64,000 bases of DNA, from contig NZ_CP052766.1 of assembly GCF_002499975.2 (NCBI RefSeq), forward strand, positions 2,418,001 to 2,482,000, given 5' to 3'. The position numbers were made by a program, and so were the translations under genes. The stretch comes from Alteromonas pelagimontana (GTDB lineage: Bacteria; Pseudomonadota; Gammaproteobacteria; Enterobacterales; Alteromonadaceae). The notes beneath the pieces are model-generated. The model did not search any database and was not told the DNA's origin. It saw only the letters and a list, made by a program, of their open reading frames with translations. This document shows, piece after piece, positions 19,911-30,008 of the stretch (position 1 is the first letter of the stretch; each line of letters opens with the position of its first letter).

Positions 19911-20602
19911 GCTATAAAGAATTAAAACGTGAAGTGTTTGAAGCCAACCTGGAGCTTCAACGTCGCAATCTGGTGATTTATACCTTTGGCAACGTATCGC
20001 AGGTGGATCGCGATAAAGGAGTAGTGGCGATAAAGCCCAGCGGCGTCTCCTACGATGATATGAAACCTGAAGATATTGTTATCGTCGATCTGGATAATAC
20101 TATTGTGGAAGGCACTATGCGTCCTTCCTCTGACACCAAAACTCACACGCATTTATACCGTGCGTTCGAGAGTATTGGCGGTGTTACTCACACTCATTCA
20201 ACCTACGCCACAGCATGGGCGCAGGCTAAGCAAAGCATTCCTTGTCTGGGCACAACCCACGCGGATTATGTGCACGGCGAGATAACCTGTACGCGGGAGT
20301 TAACTGACGAACAGGTTAACGGTGACTACGAAGAAGAAACCGGTGTACAAATTACTGATGCGTATGTGGACAGAGATCCAAAAGCGGCACCTATGGTGAT
20401 CGTTGCCGGGCATGCTCCATTTACCTGGGGTAAAGATGCAGCACAGTCTGTATATCACGCAGCATTATTGGAAGAGATTGCTAGAATGGCTTATCTGACG
20501 CGTACATTGGATCCGAACACGGCGCCGTTAAAGCAAGCTGTTCTTGATAAACATTATTTACGTAAACACGGTAAAGATGCCTACTATGGCCAAAGCAAAT
20601 AA
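19907..20602 (+). CDS. araD: L-ribulose-5-phosphate 4-epimerase AraD
   Basis: A 231-residue class II aldolase-fold epimerase that converts L-ribulose 5-phosphate to D-xylulose 5-phosphate. Zinc ligands match the E. coli enzyme: H95 and H97 in THTHSTYATAW and H169 in VAGHAPFTWGKDA; D76 lies in MRPSSDTKTH. The start is GTG at 19907, with GGAGG upstream, overlapping the araB stop, so translation is likely coupled. Confidence 0.97.
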   Translation: MSYKELKREVFEANLELQRRNLVIYTFGNVSQVDRDKGVVAIKPSGVSYDDMKPEDIVIVDLDNTIVEGTMRPSSDTKTHTHLYRAFESIGGVTHTHSTYATAWAQAKQSIPCLGTTHADYVHGEITCTRELTDEQVNGDYEEETGVQITDAYVDRDPKAAPMVIVAGHAPFTWGKDAAQSVYHAALLEEIARMAYLTRTLDPNTAPLKQAVLDKHYLRKHGKDAYYGQSK

Positions 20603-20635
20603 CGCGACCGTGACTGACTTAAGAGGAATTTCATT

Positions 20636-22135
20636 ATGACGACGATGACTAAAGAAGTTTGGTTTGTCACCGGCTCCCAGAATCTTTATGGGCCTAAAGT
20701 GTTGGAAACGGTTGCGAAAGACAGCCAGGCAATTGTTGCAGGCTTGAATGACAGTGGCAAGTTACCGGTAAATCTGGTTTGGAAGCCCACGGTAAAATCT
20801 CCAGAAGAAATTCATGCTGTGTGCCAGCAGGCAAATAGCAGTTCTGAGTGTATCGGCTTGGTATTGTGGATGCATACGTTCTCGCCTGCCAAAATGTGGA
20901 TCGCAGGTTTAAATGAGCTGCAAAAACCCTGGTTGCACCTGCATACCCAGTTTAATGCTGGTCTGCCGTGGGGCGATATTAATATGAATTACATGAACAC
21001 TCACCAGAGTGCTCATGGCGATCGTGAATTTGGCTTTATCGGCACTCGCATGCGCAAAGAGCGTAAAGTGGTGGTCGGCCACTGGCAACGTGCGGAAGTT
21101 CAAGCACAACTGGACGACTGGTGTCGTGCAGCGATGGGTTGGGCAGAAAGCCGTAGCCTGAAAGTGGCTCGCTTTGGTGACAACATGCGTCAGGTGGCGG
21201 TAACAGAAGGCGATAAAGTTGCAGCACAAATCCAGTTTGGTTATCAGGTTAACGCCTATAGCGTTGCTGATTTGGCCGAAGTGGTTAATCAGGTTAGCGA
21301 TGCCGATGTGTCAGCGCAAATGGACGCTTACCATCAGGATTATGTAATTTCCGATGCAACCTGGAAAGAATCTTATAACGTTGACATGATCAAAAATGAA
21401 GCGCGCCTTGAACTGGGCATGCAACGCTTCTTAGATGATGGTGGCTACAAAGCCTTTACCAACTGTTTTGAAAATCTGTCTGGTTTGACTGGGCTGCCAG
21501 GCCTGGCAACACAGCGCCTTATGGCGAATGGCTTCGGCTATGGCGGCGAGGGTGACTGGAAGACCTCTGCCATGGTCCGCATCATGAAAGTGATGGGGCA
21601 AGGGCGTAAAGGCGGTTGTTCGTTTATGGAAGATTATACTTACAATATGGGCGGCACCGATCAGGTACTGGGCGCGCACATGTTAGAGATTTGTCCTTCT
21701 ATTGCCGCTGAAAAACCTCGTTTGGAAGTTCACCGCCATACTATAGGTGTGACTTGTGATGTGGGTCGCTTGTTATTTACCGGCACACCAGGTCCAGCAA
21801 TTAATGTTTCTCCGATTGATATGGGTAACCGTTTCCGTATCTTAATCAATGAAGTGGACACTGTCGCTCCACCAGCAGAGTTGCCACATCTGCCAGTAGC
21901 ATCTGCTTTATGGGAACCGAAGCCGAATCTGTCTGTGGCAGCAGCTGCGTGGATTCATGCCGGTGGTGCTCACCATACTGCGTACAGCCAGGCTGTAACC
22001 ACCGATATGATTACTGATTATGCAGATATGGCCGGTGTAGAGACCGTAGTAATCGATGCCGATACTACGATTCGCTCCTTTAAGTCAGAGCTTCGTCAAA
22101 ACGCCGCTTATTACATGTTGAAACAAGGTATATAA
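20636..22135 (+). CDS. araA: L-arabinose isomerase AraA
   Basis: A 499-residue isomerase (E. coli AraA is 500) converting L-arabinose to L-ribulose, with Mn2+. Visible: [14 protein letters not shown] at the N-terminus, [17 protein letters not shown] with a metal-binding Glu, [12 protein letters not shown] with the second, and the C-terminal [14 protein letters not shown]. The ATG at 20636 has GAGGA eight bases upstream. It is third in the operon, 33 bp after araD, and is followed by a long RNA hairpin. Confidence 0.98.
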   Translation: MTTMTKEVWFVTGSQNLYGPKVLETVAKDSQAIVAGLNDSGKLPVNLVWKPTVKSPEEIHAVCQQANSSSECIGLVLWMHTFSPAKMWIAGLNELQKPWLHLHTQFNAGLPWGDINMNYMNTHQSAHGDREFGFIGTRMRKERKVVVGHWQRAEVQAQLDDWCRAAMGWAESRSLKVARFGDNMRQVAVTEGDKVAAQIQFGYQVNAYSVADLAEVVNQVSDADVSAQMDAYHQDYVISDATWKESYNVDMIKNEARLELGMQRFLDDGGYKAFTNCFENLSGLTGLPGLATQRLMANGFGYGGEGDWKTSAMVRIMKVMGQGRKGGCSFMEDYTYNMGGTDQVLGAHMLEICPSIAAEKPRLEVHRHTIGVTCDVGRLLFTGTPGPAINVSPIDMGNRFRILINEVDTVAPPAELPHLPVASALWEPKPNLSVAAAAWIHAGGAHHTAYSQAVTTDMITDYADMAGVETVVIDADTTIRSFKSELRQNAAYYMLKQGI

Positions 22136-22147
22136 ATCGTGTCCCTT

Positions 22148-22202
22148 TGATGAGCCAGCTTCGTAGTACACTCTAATAGCGTACTGCGAGGTTGGTTCAT
22201 CA
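22148..22202 (+). ncRNA. 22-bp RNA hairpin after araA
   Basis: Arms 22148-22169 and 22181-22202 pair over 22 positions with no mismatch and an 11-nt loop. Four of the pairs are G-U wobbles on the plus-strand RNA and would be A-C mismatches on the minus strand, so the structure belongs to the plus-strand transcript. There is no T run, so it is not a classical terminator; it may protect the araBDA mRNA 3' end, attenuate read-through into the HAD gene or be a processing site. Confidence 0.75.
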
Positions 22203-22247
22203 GCCTCCATTGACTGTTAACTCACCCAACAACTCTCAGGAGAAACC

Positions 22248-22832
22248 ATGGTGGATTTAAGTGCCTATAAGGGCATTGTATTTGATATGGATGGCACATT
22301 GATCGATTCGATGGGAGCTCATATCGATGCGTGGAAAGCAACTTGCGAAGCGTTCGGTTATCCTTTCGATGCCGATTACATGTATGGGTTAGGTGGCGTA
22401 CCTACGCGTAATACCGTAAAAATACTTAATGAAAAATTCGGCGTATCCCATAGTCCGGACGAGGTGGCTCAGTTCAAGCGCAATGCGTGGTTAAAGCTGG
22501 ATCATACTCCTGAGTTAATTGCCGAGACGATTGCCGTATTTCACCATTATCGGCCGTCATTAAAAATAGGAATAGGTACAGGAGCTGAACGGCGTCATGC
22601 GGAGCAACTGCTGGATCACCACGGCTTGTTATCGCAGATAGACGCACTTGTAACGGCGTCCGATGTCACCCATGGTAAGCCGCACCCGGAAACTTTTCTT
22701 ACTGTTGCCCAAAAAATTGGTGTAGAACCTGCTGACTGCGTTGTTTTTGAAGATACCGAAATAGGTCTGCAAGCGGCTAAAAGCGCGGGCATGGACTGCA
22801 TCTTAGTACAAGCGGGAAAAATTCAACGGTAA
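22248..22832 (+). CDS. HAD-superfamily sugar-phosphate phosphatase (YqaB/beta-PGM-like)
   Basis: A 194-residue HAD hydrolase with all four motifs: FDMDGTLIDS (nucleophile Asp), a Thr region in GIGTGAERRHAE, a Lys in THGKPHPETF and FEDTEIGLQAA. The helical cap follows motif I, as in YqaB fructose-1-phosphatase and beta-phosphoglucomutase relatives. AGGAG lies before the ATG. It is downstream of araA, past the long hairpin, and could clear toxic arabinose-pathway sugar phosphates (inference); the substrate is not determined. Confidence 0.88.
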   Translation: MVDLSAYKGIVFDMDGTLIDSMGAHIDAWKATCEAFGYPFDADYMYGLGGVPTRNTVKILNEKFGVSHSPDEVAQFKRNAWLKLDHTPELIAETIAVFHHYRPSLKIGIGTGAERRHAEQLLDHHGLLSQIDALVTASDVTHGKPHPETFLTVAQKIGVEPADCVVFEDTEIGLQAAKSAGMDCILVQAGKIQR

Positions 22833-22870
22833 ACTTCCTACATAATGGGTTGCTTTTTCTATATCATTTG

Positions 22871-22883
22871 TAATATAAAAGTA
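22871..22883. promoter_or_regulatory. Candidate operator upstream of the mutarotase gene
   Basis: TAATATAAAAGTA fits TAnTATnATAnTA with one mismatch (position 9) and is flanked symmetrically by TTTG and CAAA. It is 28 bp before the ATG at 22911. Confidence 0.4.
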
Positions 22884-22910
22884 CAAAATTGGTTGAGAAA
22901 AGGTTAACCC

Positions 22911-24119
22911 ATGTCTAACTGTGTTTCGTTCTGCCTCGAAAGTCGCTATTCTGCCCCCTCATCATCACACTTCGGCAATTGGCTGAAAACATCGGTTTTG
23001 TCGCTGTCGATAAGTGTATTTGCATCTAATGTTTTTGCTGAAGAAGGAACCGCAATGACGCATGCGCCTACGGCTACTATGAGCCACTACGGCACGCTCG
23101 CCGATCAAACGCCTGTTAACCAGGTTACCCTCACGAACGCTAATGGGGTTGAGGTTGATGTAATTAGCTACGGCGGTATTATTACCCGTCTGGTCACGCC
23201 TGATAAGAATGGTAAGTCAGGAAATATTGTTCTGGGCATGGACAATCTGGAAGACTATGTGTCTTCCAATCCCTATTTTGGCGCCATTATTGGCCGGTAC
23301 GGCAACCGTATCGCCAATGGTAAATTTACACTAAACGGCACCGAGTACCAACTGGCGACAAACGATGGAGATAACCATCTTCACGGCGGTGTTCAGGGTT
23401 TTGATAAAAAAATCTGGCAGATGCATCCTTTCACAACTGCAAACAGTGCTGGTGTGAAACTCACGCTGATAAGTCCTGATGGCGATCAAGGGTATCCGGG
23501 TACGTTAAATACTGAAGTGACCTACACGCTGACGAACAATAATACGTTAGACATGCAGTTCGTCGCGACAACCGATAAGCCTACGATCGTCAACCTGACT
23601 CAACACACTTATTTTAACCTGGCGGGTAAAGGCGATATATTGGAGCATCAGGTACAAATTCATGCTGATGCCATTACGCCGGTAGACAGCGGTTTAATTC
23701 CTACTGGTGAACTCATGCCGGTACAAGGGACGCCGTTTGATTTTCGTCAGCCACAGGCAATTGGAAAAGCAATTAACGCTGATAATGTTCAGCTTGAACG
23801 CGCAAAAGGCTATGACCACAACTATATCTTAAAAGATGAAGTGAACGGCGAACTCGTCGAGGCGGCTAACGTGTACGACCCCGCGAGCGGACGTACGCTG
23901 ACGGTGTATACTGTGGAACCTGCAGTACAGTTCTATTCAGGCAACTTTCTTGACGGCAGCACGTCGCAGGAATATCGCGACCATGGCATGCGCAGTGCCT
24001 TCTGCCTGGAACCCCAACACAATCCGGATTCGCCAAACCAGCCAAACTTCGCCAGCACCAGGTTGTTGCCCGGTGAAATATATTCTACGCAGATTGTGTA
24101 CGAATTTGGCGCGAAGTAA
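22911..24119 (+). CDS. galM: Exported aldose 1-epimerase (mutarotase)
   Basis: A 402-residue GalM-family enzyme interconverting alpha and beta sugar anomers. The first ~45 residues are a long signal peptide (hydrophobic core LKTSVLSLSISVFASNVFA), so it should work in the periplasm. Catalytic features: the N-terminal GRYGNRIANGKF loop, LTQHTYFNLAG with the acid His, GYDHNYIL and FCLEPQHNPDSPNQP with the base Glu. In this setting it probably equilibrates L-arabinose or other released sugars before uptake. The start could lie a little downstream, but MSNCVSF places the signal core sensibly. Confidence 0.93.
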   Translation: MSNCVSFCLESRYSAPSSSHFGNWLKTSVLSLSISVFASNVFAEEGTAMTHAPTATMSHYGTLADQTPVNQVTLTNANGVEVDVISYGGIITRLVTPDKNGKSGNIVLGMDNLEDYVSSNPYFGAIIGRYGNRIANGKFTLNGTEYQLATNDGDNHLHGGVQGFDKKIWQMHPFTTANSAGVKLTLISPDGDQGYPGTLNTEVTYTLTNNNTLDMQFVATTDKPTIVNLTQHTYFNLAGKGDILEHQVQIHADAITPVDSGLIPTGELMPVQGTPFDFRQPQAIGKAINADNVQLERAKGYDHNYILKDEVNGELVEAANVYDPASGRTLTVYTVEPAVQFYSGNFLDGSTSQEYRDHGMRSAFCLEPQHNPDSPNQPNFASTRLLPGEIYSTQIVYEFGAK

Positions 24120-24258
24120 ATATAGTTTTCCGATAGCTCCTGTCCATGAGAACCGTTTGGACAGGAGAATCGCAGTAACCAGAACTAACATTTTCCAACT
24201 GAATCAGGCTTAGGGCCACGTTCAGCGGAACGACTAATAACCGCAAGTGAGAATAACA

Positions 24259-26223
24259 ATGATTGTAAGGCAACTTAAAGCTTTGGGCGCAGCTGCGCTA
24301 CTGGCTTTAACGTTAAGCGGCTGCCAGTCTCTTAATAGCACGAAAACTGATAGCTCTGAATCGGCCACCGATACTAATGCATCGGTTCAAACGCCCGCAG
24401 TACCGGCTAAAGCGGAAAAGCCAACGATGGCATCAGGTACTTTTATTAACCCCTTGTTTCCAAATGGCGCAGATCCGTGGTTAGAGTATTGGGATGGAAA
24501 CTACTATCTGACGACGACCACCTGGACATCGGAACTGGTAATGCGGAAGTCGCCCACTCTCGCTGGCTTAGCGGATGCTACGCCAATTAATGTCTGGTCG
24601 GCTACGGATCCGGAGCGTTGCTGTAACTTCTGGGCATTTGAATTCCATCGATTAAAAGGACCAAACGGCTACCGCTGGTACATGATGTACACGGCGGGGC
24701 AGGATGGTACCTTAGATCATCAGCATCTTAATGTTCTGGAGAGCGTTGGCGACGACCCTATGGGGCCATATCAATATAAAGGCGCGTTAATGCCGGATGT
24801 TTGGAATATTGACGGCAACTATCTGGAGCACAAGGATAAGCTATATGTTATTTACTCTCAGTGGCGAGGGGATCAGCAGATGAACATTATTGCTGAAATG
24901 GAAAACCCTTGGACGCTGAAAGAAGGGACGCCTCATACTGTAATAACCAAGCCGGAGCTGGATTGGGAAATTAGTGGTCGGAAAGTGACTGAAGGTGCGG
25001 AAATACTGCAACATAATGGGCGTACATTTATGACCTATTCAGCCAGCTTTTGTAATACCCCAGACTATAAGCTTGGTCTGCTTGAGTTGGTGGGTGATGA
25101 TCCTATGAAGATCACCGCATGGAAAAAAGCGCAGGAGCCGGTATTTACTCGCACCGAGGAAGTGTTTGGCCCGGGACACAATGGCTTTTTTACCTCACCT
25201 GATGGCACGGAAGATTGGCTGGTTTATCACGGTAACGATTCTGTAGAAGATGGTTGTAGCGCCACTCGCTCATTACGTGCCCAAAAATTCGACTGGAAAG
25301 CTGATGGTACGCCAGATTTCGGTAAGCCTATCACGCCTGGTGTAGTTGTTGCGCCACCTGCTGGCGAAAACGGCCCACTGGTAACCCGCGTGCAAGGCCA
25401 GCGTTACCACTTGCTAAATGCCACCAGCGATCTGTGCCTGGATATTTCAGCGGACCCGCAAGACAACCGCGCAGTGCAGAGTCAATGTAGTGGTACCAAT
25501 GGTCAGTGGATTTTAGACGCGACGACTGACGGATATATTCGTTTAGCAAATCGCGAAGACAGCAAATTTTTAGAGGTTGCACAGTGCAGCACTGCAGATA
25601 ATGCACGCGTACAGTCTTCTGCGTGGAAGAATAATTTCTGTCAGCAGTGGAAGGTTGAGGCGGGGATTGACGGTAACGTCACTGTAACTAACCGTTATTC
25701 AGGAAAACCTCTAGCCATTGCCGGATGTTCAGCGTCACAGAATCAGGCTGTTTTGCAGCAGAATAAAGATAGCGCCTGCACCCAATGGCAGTTACAACCA
25801 GTGGGCCCGGTTGCAATTATGAGCCAGCAAAGTGGCAAAGCGGTCAGTATCAACAAAACTATGACTGCTGGCAATCACGTAGTGCAGAAGGGCTATAACT
25901 ATAGCGACTCCCAAAGCTGGCACTTTGTTCCTACCGATACGGGTTACTTGAGTATCCGTAATAATCCCAAAGCTAAACAATGTATTGGTGTGGCGGGTAA
26001 TGCTGTAGCGCCTGGCGCTGATGTAAGCATGGTTGCCTGTAAGGAAAAGGCCGCGCAATGGCGTATTTCGCCAGTGGAAGGTGGCGGAGTCATGCTGATT
26101 AATCGGTACACCAAGCTGGCTATGGGCGTGTCTGACTGCGGTTTGGCGGATGGGACAAACATTGCGCAACAGCCTGATATGGGCACGAAGTGTCAGATTT
26201 TTCACTTACGCGAACCGCAATAA
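24259..26223 (+). CDS. GH43 arabinofuranosidase-like lipoprotein with C-terminal beta-trefoil repeats
   Basis: A 654-residue envelope lipoprotein: signal ends at lipobox LSGC, then a linker rich in Ser/Thr/Ala/Pro. Residues ~60-375 form a GH43 five-bladed propeller: base Asp in NGADPWLEYWDG, second Asp in WNIDGNYLEH, acid Glu in VTEGAEIL, and EVFGPGHNGFF. The remaining ~280 residues hold two ricin-type trefoils (QW-containing repeats such as NGQWILD, CQQWKVE, CTQWQLQP), likely sugar-binding modules. Probably releases arabinose from polymer-bound substrate at the cell surface or periplasm. ATG 24259 is preferred to the GTG at 24247. Confidence 0.88.
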   Translation: MIVRQLKALGAAALLALTLSGCQSLNSTKTDSSESATDTNASVQTPAVPAKAEKPTMASGTFINPLFPNGADPWLEYWDGNYYLTTTTWTSELVMRKSPTLAGLADATPINVWSATDPERCCNFWAFEFHRLKGPNGYRWYMMYTAGQDGTLDHQHLNVLESVGDDPMGPYQYKGALMPDVWNIDGNYLEHKDKLYVIYSQWRGDQQMNIIAEMENPWTLKEGTPHTVITKPELDWEISGRKVTEGAEILQHNGRTFMTYSASFCNTPDYKLGLLELVGDDPMKITAWKKAQEPVFTRTEEVFGPGHNGFFTSPDGTEDWLVYHGNDSVEDGCSATRSLRAQKFDWKADGTPDFGKPITPGVVVAPPAGENGPLVTRVQGQRYHLLNATSDLCLDISADPQDNRAVQSQCSGTNGQWILDATTDGYIRLANREDSKFLEVAQCSTADNARVQSSAWKNNFCQQWKVEAGIDGNVTVTNRYSGKPLAIAGCSASQNQAVLQQNKDSACTQWQLQPVGPVAIMSQQSGKAVSINKTMTAGNHVVQKGYNYSDSQSWHFVPTDTGYLSIRNNPKAKQCIGVAGNAVAPGADVSMVACKEKAAQWRISPVEGGGVMLINRYTKLAMGVSDCGLADGTNIAQQPDMGTKCQIFHLREPQ

Positions 26224-26254
26224 TCAACTGGCTTAATAACAGCAGGTTTTAATT

Positions 26255-26277
26255 AGAGCGCCGCTGGCGCTCTTTTA
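26255..26277 (+). terminator. Terminator closing the arabinose block
   Basis: Stem GAGCGCC / GGCGCTC with a three-base loop, followed by TTTTATT, 32 bp after the GH43 lipoprotein gene. Confidence 0.85.
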
Positions 26278-26361
26278 TTGTCTGCCTTCCATTCGTGAAT
26301 ACCTTGTCGGTGAAATAGGAGGGGCGGAATTACCTAAAAAAGTATCAACACTTTAGGCGAC

Positions 26362-26958
26362 TTAGTCTTCATGTTTTACGATTTCTATTATTAAAGACTT
26401 TATTGCTTCCCATTTTCCAAATGCATAGATGCGGTTATTAATAACTTCTATTTTTCTTACATTTCCGGTCATGTCATTATTGCTGGCGTAAGTTCTACCA
26501 TCCATAGCTGACAGAAAACTTGACCGACTCGCTAATATATAATTGTTTTCGGGATCTTCGTAAATCGGGAATACGGACTGATAACCATTTGCGCCCATAA
26601 TTGAAGTGTCGTGACAAAGGTTACCTTTATTTGAATCGTACAATATAACAAAGTACCTATTAATATCGGGGAATATATCGGACTCCTTTTTAATCCAAAA
26701 TTTAATACTTTCATTAACTTTTAGACTTTTAAAGTTCTCAACGCTTTTAGCAGTGACTAGCAAGCCACAATCATCTACTCGTTCTAAGCTAGAAATTCTG
26801 GAATTTTTAGCTTCTGCTTTAACGTCAGACTTTGTGCACTCGCATACACATTTAGGCTTGTAAACATAAAAATAATAAGAAATAAGCGCTTCGTAATATA
26901 ATCCTAAAAAACTGTTCGTAAATGCGCTACACATGAAAAGGCACAACGAGTACATCAT
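26362..26958 (-). CDS. Small cysteine-containing island protein, copy 1 (divergent, 5' end disturbed)
   Basis: Up to 198 codons. The C-terminal ~150 residues match the three copies at 28.4-30.5 kb by pattern: CGLLVTAKSVENF, FWIKKESD, YFVILYD, a second Cys, SVFPI, ILASRSSFLSAMDG and IYAFGKWE. The N-terminus differs: a hydrophobic stretch then KPKCVCECTKSDV, a CxC motif the others lack. The first 15 or so codons lie in an inverted-repeat element next to the IS3 insertion, so the original start may be lost or lie downstream. Function unknown; see the module findings. Strongly AT-rich. Confidence 0.6.
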   Translation of the reverse strand: MMYSLCLFMCSAFTNSFLGLYYEALISYYFYVYKPKCVCECTKSDVKAEAKNSRISSLERVDDCGLLVTAKSVENFKSLKVNESIKFWIKKESDIFPDINRYFVILYDSNKGNLCHDTSIMGANGYQSVFPIYEDPENNYILASRSSFLSAMDGRTYASNNDMTGNVRKIEVINNRIYAFGKWEAIKSLIIEIVKHED

Positions 26959-27024
26959 TCAGAACCCTTTGCAGGCGCTGTGCAACAGCAAGGATGTTGC
27001 GAAGGGTTTATAGCCGGTTCTGAA
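26958..27024. repeat. Inverted-repeat element beside the IS3 insertion
   Basis: TTCAGAACC ... GGTTCTGAA ends enclose AACCCTTTGC / GCGAAGGGTT (one mismatch) and an inner GCAACA / TGTTGC stem, a 67-bp structure. Similar compact stem-rich elements are often dispersed repeats; I cannot check other copies. Confidence 0.6.
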
Positions 27025-27138
27025 TAGTGACTTCGTCATGACTCATACTATGGGAACAGTTATTTTGTAGTGGCATAGTTAATTTGGCCACCTAATTAGA
27101 GCTGCTATGATAGCAGCATAACAAAGTTAGGTGACAAA

Positions 27139-28341
<1,203 letters not shown>

Positions 28342-28412
28342 CCACTACACATTGTCATTTTCGAACCATGCGCTGAAAACCTATGACCAAACCGAATATT
28401 ATGACCATCCTA

Positions 28413-28931
28413 TTATTCTTCAAGTAACGCTTCCTCAAGCTCCGACCACTTTCCCAACGCAAAGATACGTTGATCGATGACTTGTAGCATTTCTACGAAT
28501 CCAACAGAATAATAACTTATTGTATCATTGCTTGACATGAAGCTTTCTCTATACGCTAACACATACATCTTTCCATCATAACTCCTAAAAGGGAAAAATG
28601 TTTGAAAACCAAGGCTAGTGCTAAGTACAGCGTTATCACAATGAATCTCTTGTTGTCTCTCTGATAGAAATGCCAAATATTTCTCACTGTCTATGAGCAG
28701 CAAGTCCTTCTCATTAAGAACCCAAAATTGAAAAATTTCATCTTTCCCTTTAAAAGTTTTTAACGGTTTTGCTGTGACAAGCTGACCACAGCTTTGGCTT
28801 GAGTCAATCTCTAAGATTTCTACCACTCCAACGTAATCTGAATATTTAAATTGAGTTCTGAGGGTCATACCCAATGTTAAGGAGTAACTGTTAAAAGCAA
28901 TAAGAAGTAACGAAAATATTAAATATTTCAT
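28413..28931 (-). CDS. Small exported two-cysteine protein, copy 2
   Basis: A 172-residue protein with a signal peptide (MKYLIFSLLLIAFNSYS). Mature features shared with copies 3 and 4: YSDYVGVVEILEI, CGQLVTAKPLKTFKGKDE, a second Cys (IHCDN), FFPF, RESF and an IFALGKW end. Copy 2 and copy 3 are near twins. The pattern SDxxGVV...VxxxxFKG resembles the OB-like core of netrin/TIMP-type domains, which is only a suggestion. A decayed peptidase relic ends at its start codon (TAATG overlap). Unknown function; likely periplasmic. Confidence 0.7.
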   Translation of the reverse strand: MKYLIFSLLLIAFNSYSLTLGMTLRTQFKYSDYVGVVEILEIDSSQSCGQLVTAKPLKTFKGKDEIFQFWVLNEKDLLLIDSEKYLAFLSERQQEIHCDNAVLSTSLGFQTFFPFRSYDGKMYVLAYRESFMSSNDTISYYSVGFVEMLQVIDQRIFALGKWSELEEALLEE

Positions 28932-29333
28932 TATTTTATCCCTAAGATTTTGAAAGCGGAGGCATTTGCCTGAAATTCATGCTCAAGTCCGTCGAGATGA
29001 GATTTTTAACGCACAATAGAAAACTTAGCGAAATTTTCTGCAGACTAGTCAACGTTGTCATCCTCTATCAGGATTTTTTAAAATATTTTTGCACGAGCAT
29101 ATGTTATTATTTTTTTGCATTATAATCCATTATACCTAGTGATAGATAATCATCAATGTATCTTTAATAATACAAATCTAGAGCTTACTGTTCGGTATCC
29201 AGTGCCGAATTGAGAATCAAATTTACTATGGGCGCCAACAAAATCCCCGCATCGTTTAAACTAGCTTCAGCTAAATAAATACTGATTCGTGTTTATTGGA
29301 TATTAGCACATCTAATTCAGATGGTATCTCACC
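28931..29333 (-). pseudogene. Relic of a peptidase gene upstream of copy 2
   Basis: Translating the minus strand gives broken pieces that match the intact peptidase gene at 30.5-30.9 kb: GEIPSELDVLIS...VF near 29333 against GLTPELDVPIP...VF, an LNDAG segment against LNKAN, and, at the 3' end, HLDGLEHEFQANASAFKILG against HLEAGDQEFQADKFALEKLG. Several stops and frameshifts lie between, and the HEIGH motif is lost. The relic stop codon overlaps the copy 2 ATG by one base. This accounts for most of the otherwise empty 470-bp gap here. Confidence 0.6.
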
Positions 29334-29400
29334 TACTTAATTCTAGGATATCTGGATTACACAACAATGAACCATTTAGTTAAATATTAAGTCCAGAATA

Positions 29401-29913
29401 TTATTCATCATGTAACGCTTCCTCAATATCCGCCCACCTTGCAAACGCATAGATACGTTCATCTATGACTTGTAACACTTCTACGAATTCACCAGGGAAA
29501 TAGCTTACCGAATCACTAATTGCTAAAAAGCTTTCTCGATTTGCTAATATATATAGCCTTCCGGCATCCTTAAAAGGGAAAAAAGTTTGCTTACTATCGC
29601 CGGTACTCAGTAAAGTTTTACCACATTGAGTGACTTTTTGACTCTCCCTTAAAATAGCAAAATATTTGTCACTGTCTATGAGCAAGTCCTTCTCATTGGG
29701 AACCCAAAATTTTAAAATATCATCTTTCCCTGTGAAAGTTTTTAACGGTTTTGCCGTGACAAGATGGCCACAGCTTTGTTTCGGTTCAATATCTAAAATT
29801 TCTACCACGCCAGCATAATCTGAAAATCTAACTAGAATGTCGAGAGTCATATTCAAACTCATTGAGTAACTATTAAAAGTAAAAAAAAGTAAGATGTATA
29901 TCGTGTATTTCAT
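29401..29913 (-). CDS. Small exported two-cysteine protein, copy 3
   Basis: A 170-residue protein with signal peptide MKYTIYILLFFTFNSYS and the same blocks as copy 2: FSDYAGVVEILDI, CGHLVTAKPLKTFTGKDD, FWVPNEKDLL, second Cys (TQCGK), TFFPFKD, ANRESFLAISD and IYAFARW. High similarity to copy 2 suggests recent tandem duplication. Its ATG abuts a peptidase relic stop (TAAATG). Probably periplasmic; unknown function, possible inhibitor or immunity protein. Confidence 0.7.
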   Translation of the reverse strand: MKYTIYILLFFTFNSYSMSLNMTLDILVRFSDYAGVVEILDIEPKQSCGHLVTAKPLKTFTGKDDILKFWVPNEKDLLIDSDKYFAILRESQKVTQCGKTLLSTGDSKQTFFPFKDAGRLYILANRESFLAISDSVSYFPGEFVEVLQVIDERIYAFARWADIEEALHDE

Positions 29914-29990
29914 TTATAATCCTAAAGCTTAAAATGCATCAGTATTAGCCTGGAATTCTTCTCCACGGCCATTAATAAATGGGGGGGAAT
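29914..29990 (-). pseudogene. Short peptidase relic upstream of copy 3
   Basis: The minus-strand translation reads GRGEEFQANTDAF, an in-frame stop, then ALGL and a stop directly abutting the copy 3 ATG. It matches the C-terminal EFQAD...ALEKLG of the intact peptidase at 30526. Only the last ~20 codons remain recognisable. Confidence 0.5.
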
Positions 29991-30008
29991 TTTAATAAAT
30001 TTTTTATA

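Noticed and set aside
26958..27024. Integron attC site
   Set aside because: The ends do not give the GTTRRRY and RYYYAAC core sites, and no integrase gene is present; kept only as an inverted repeat.
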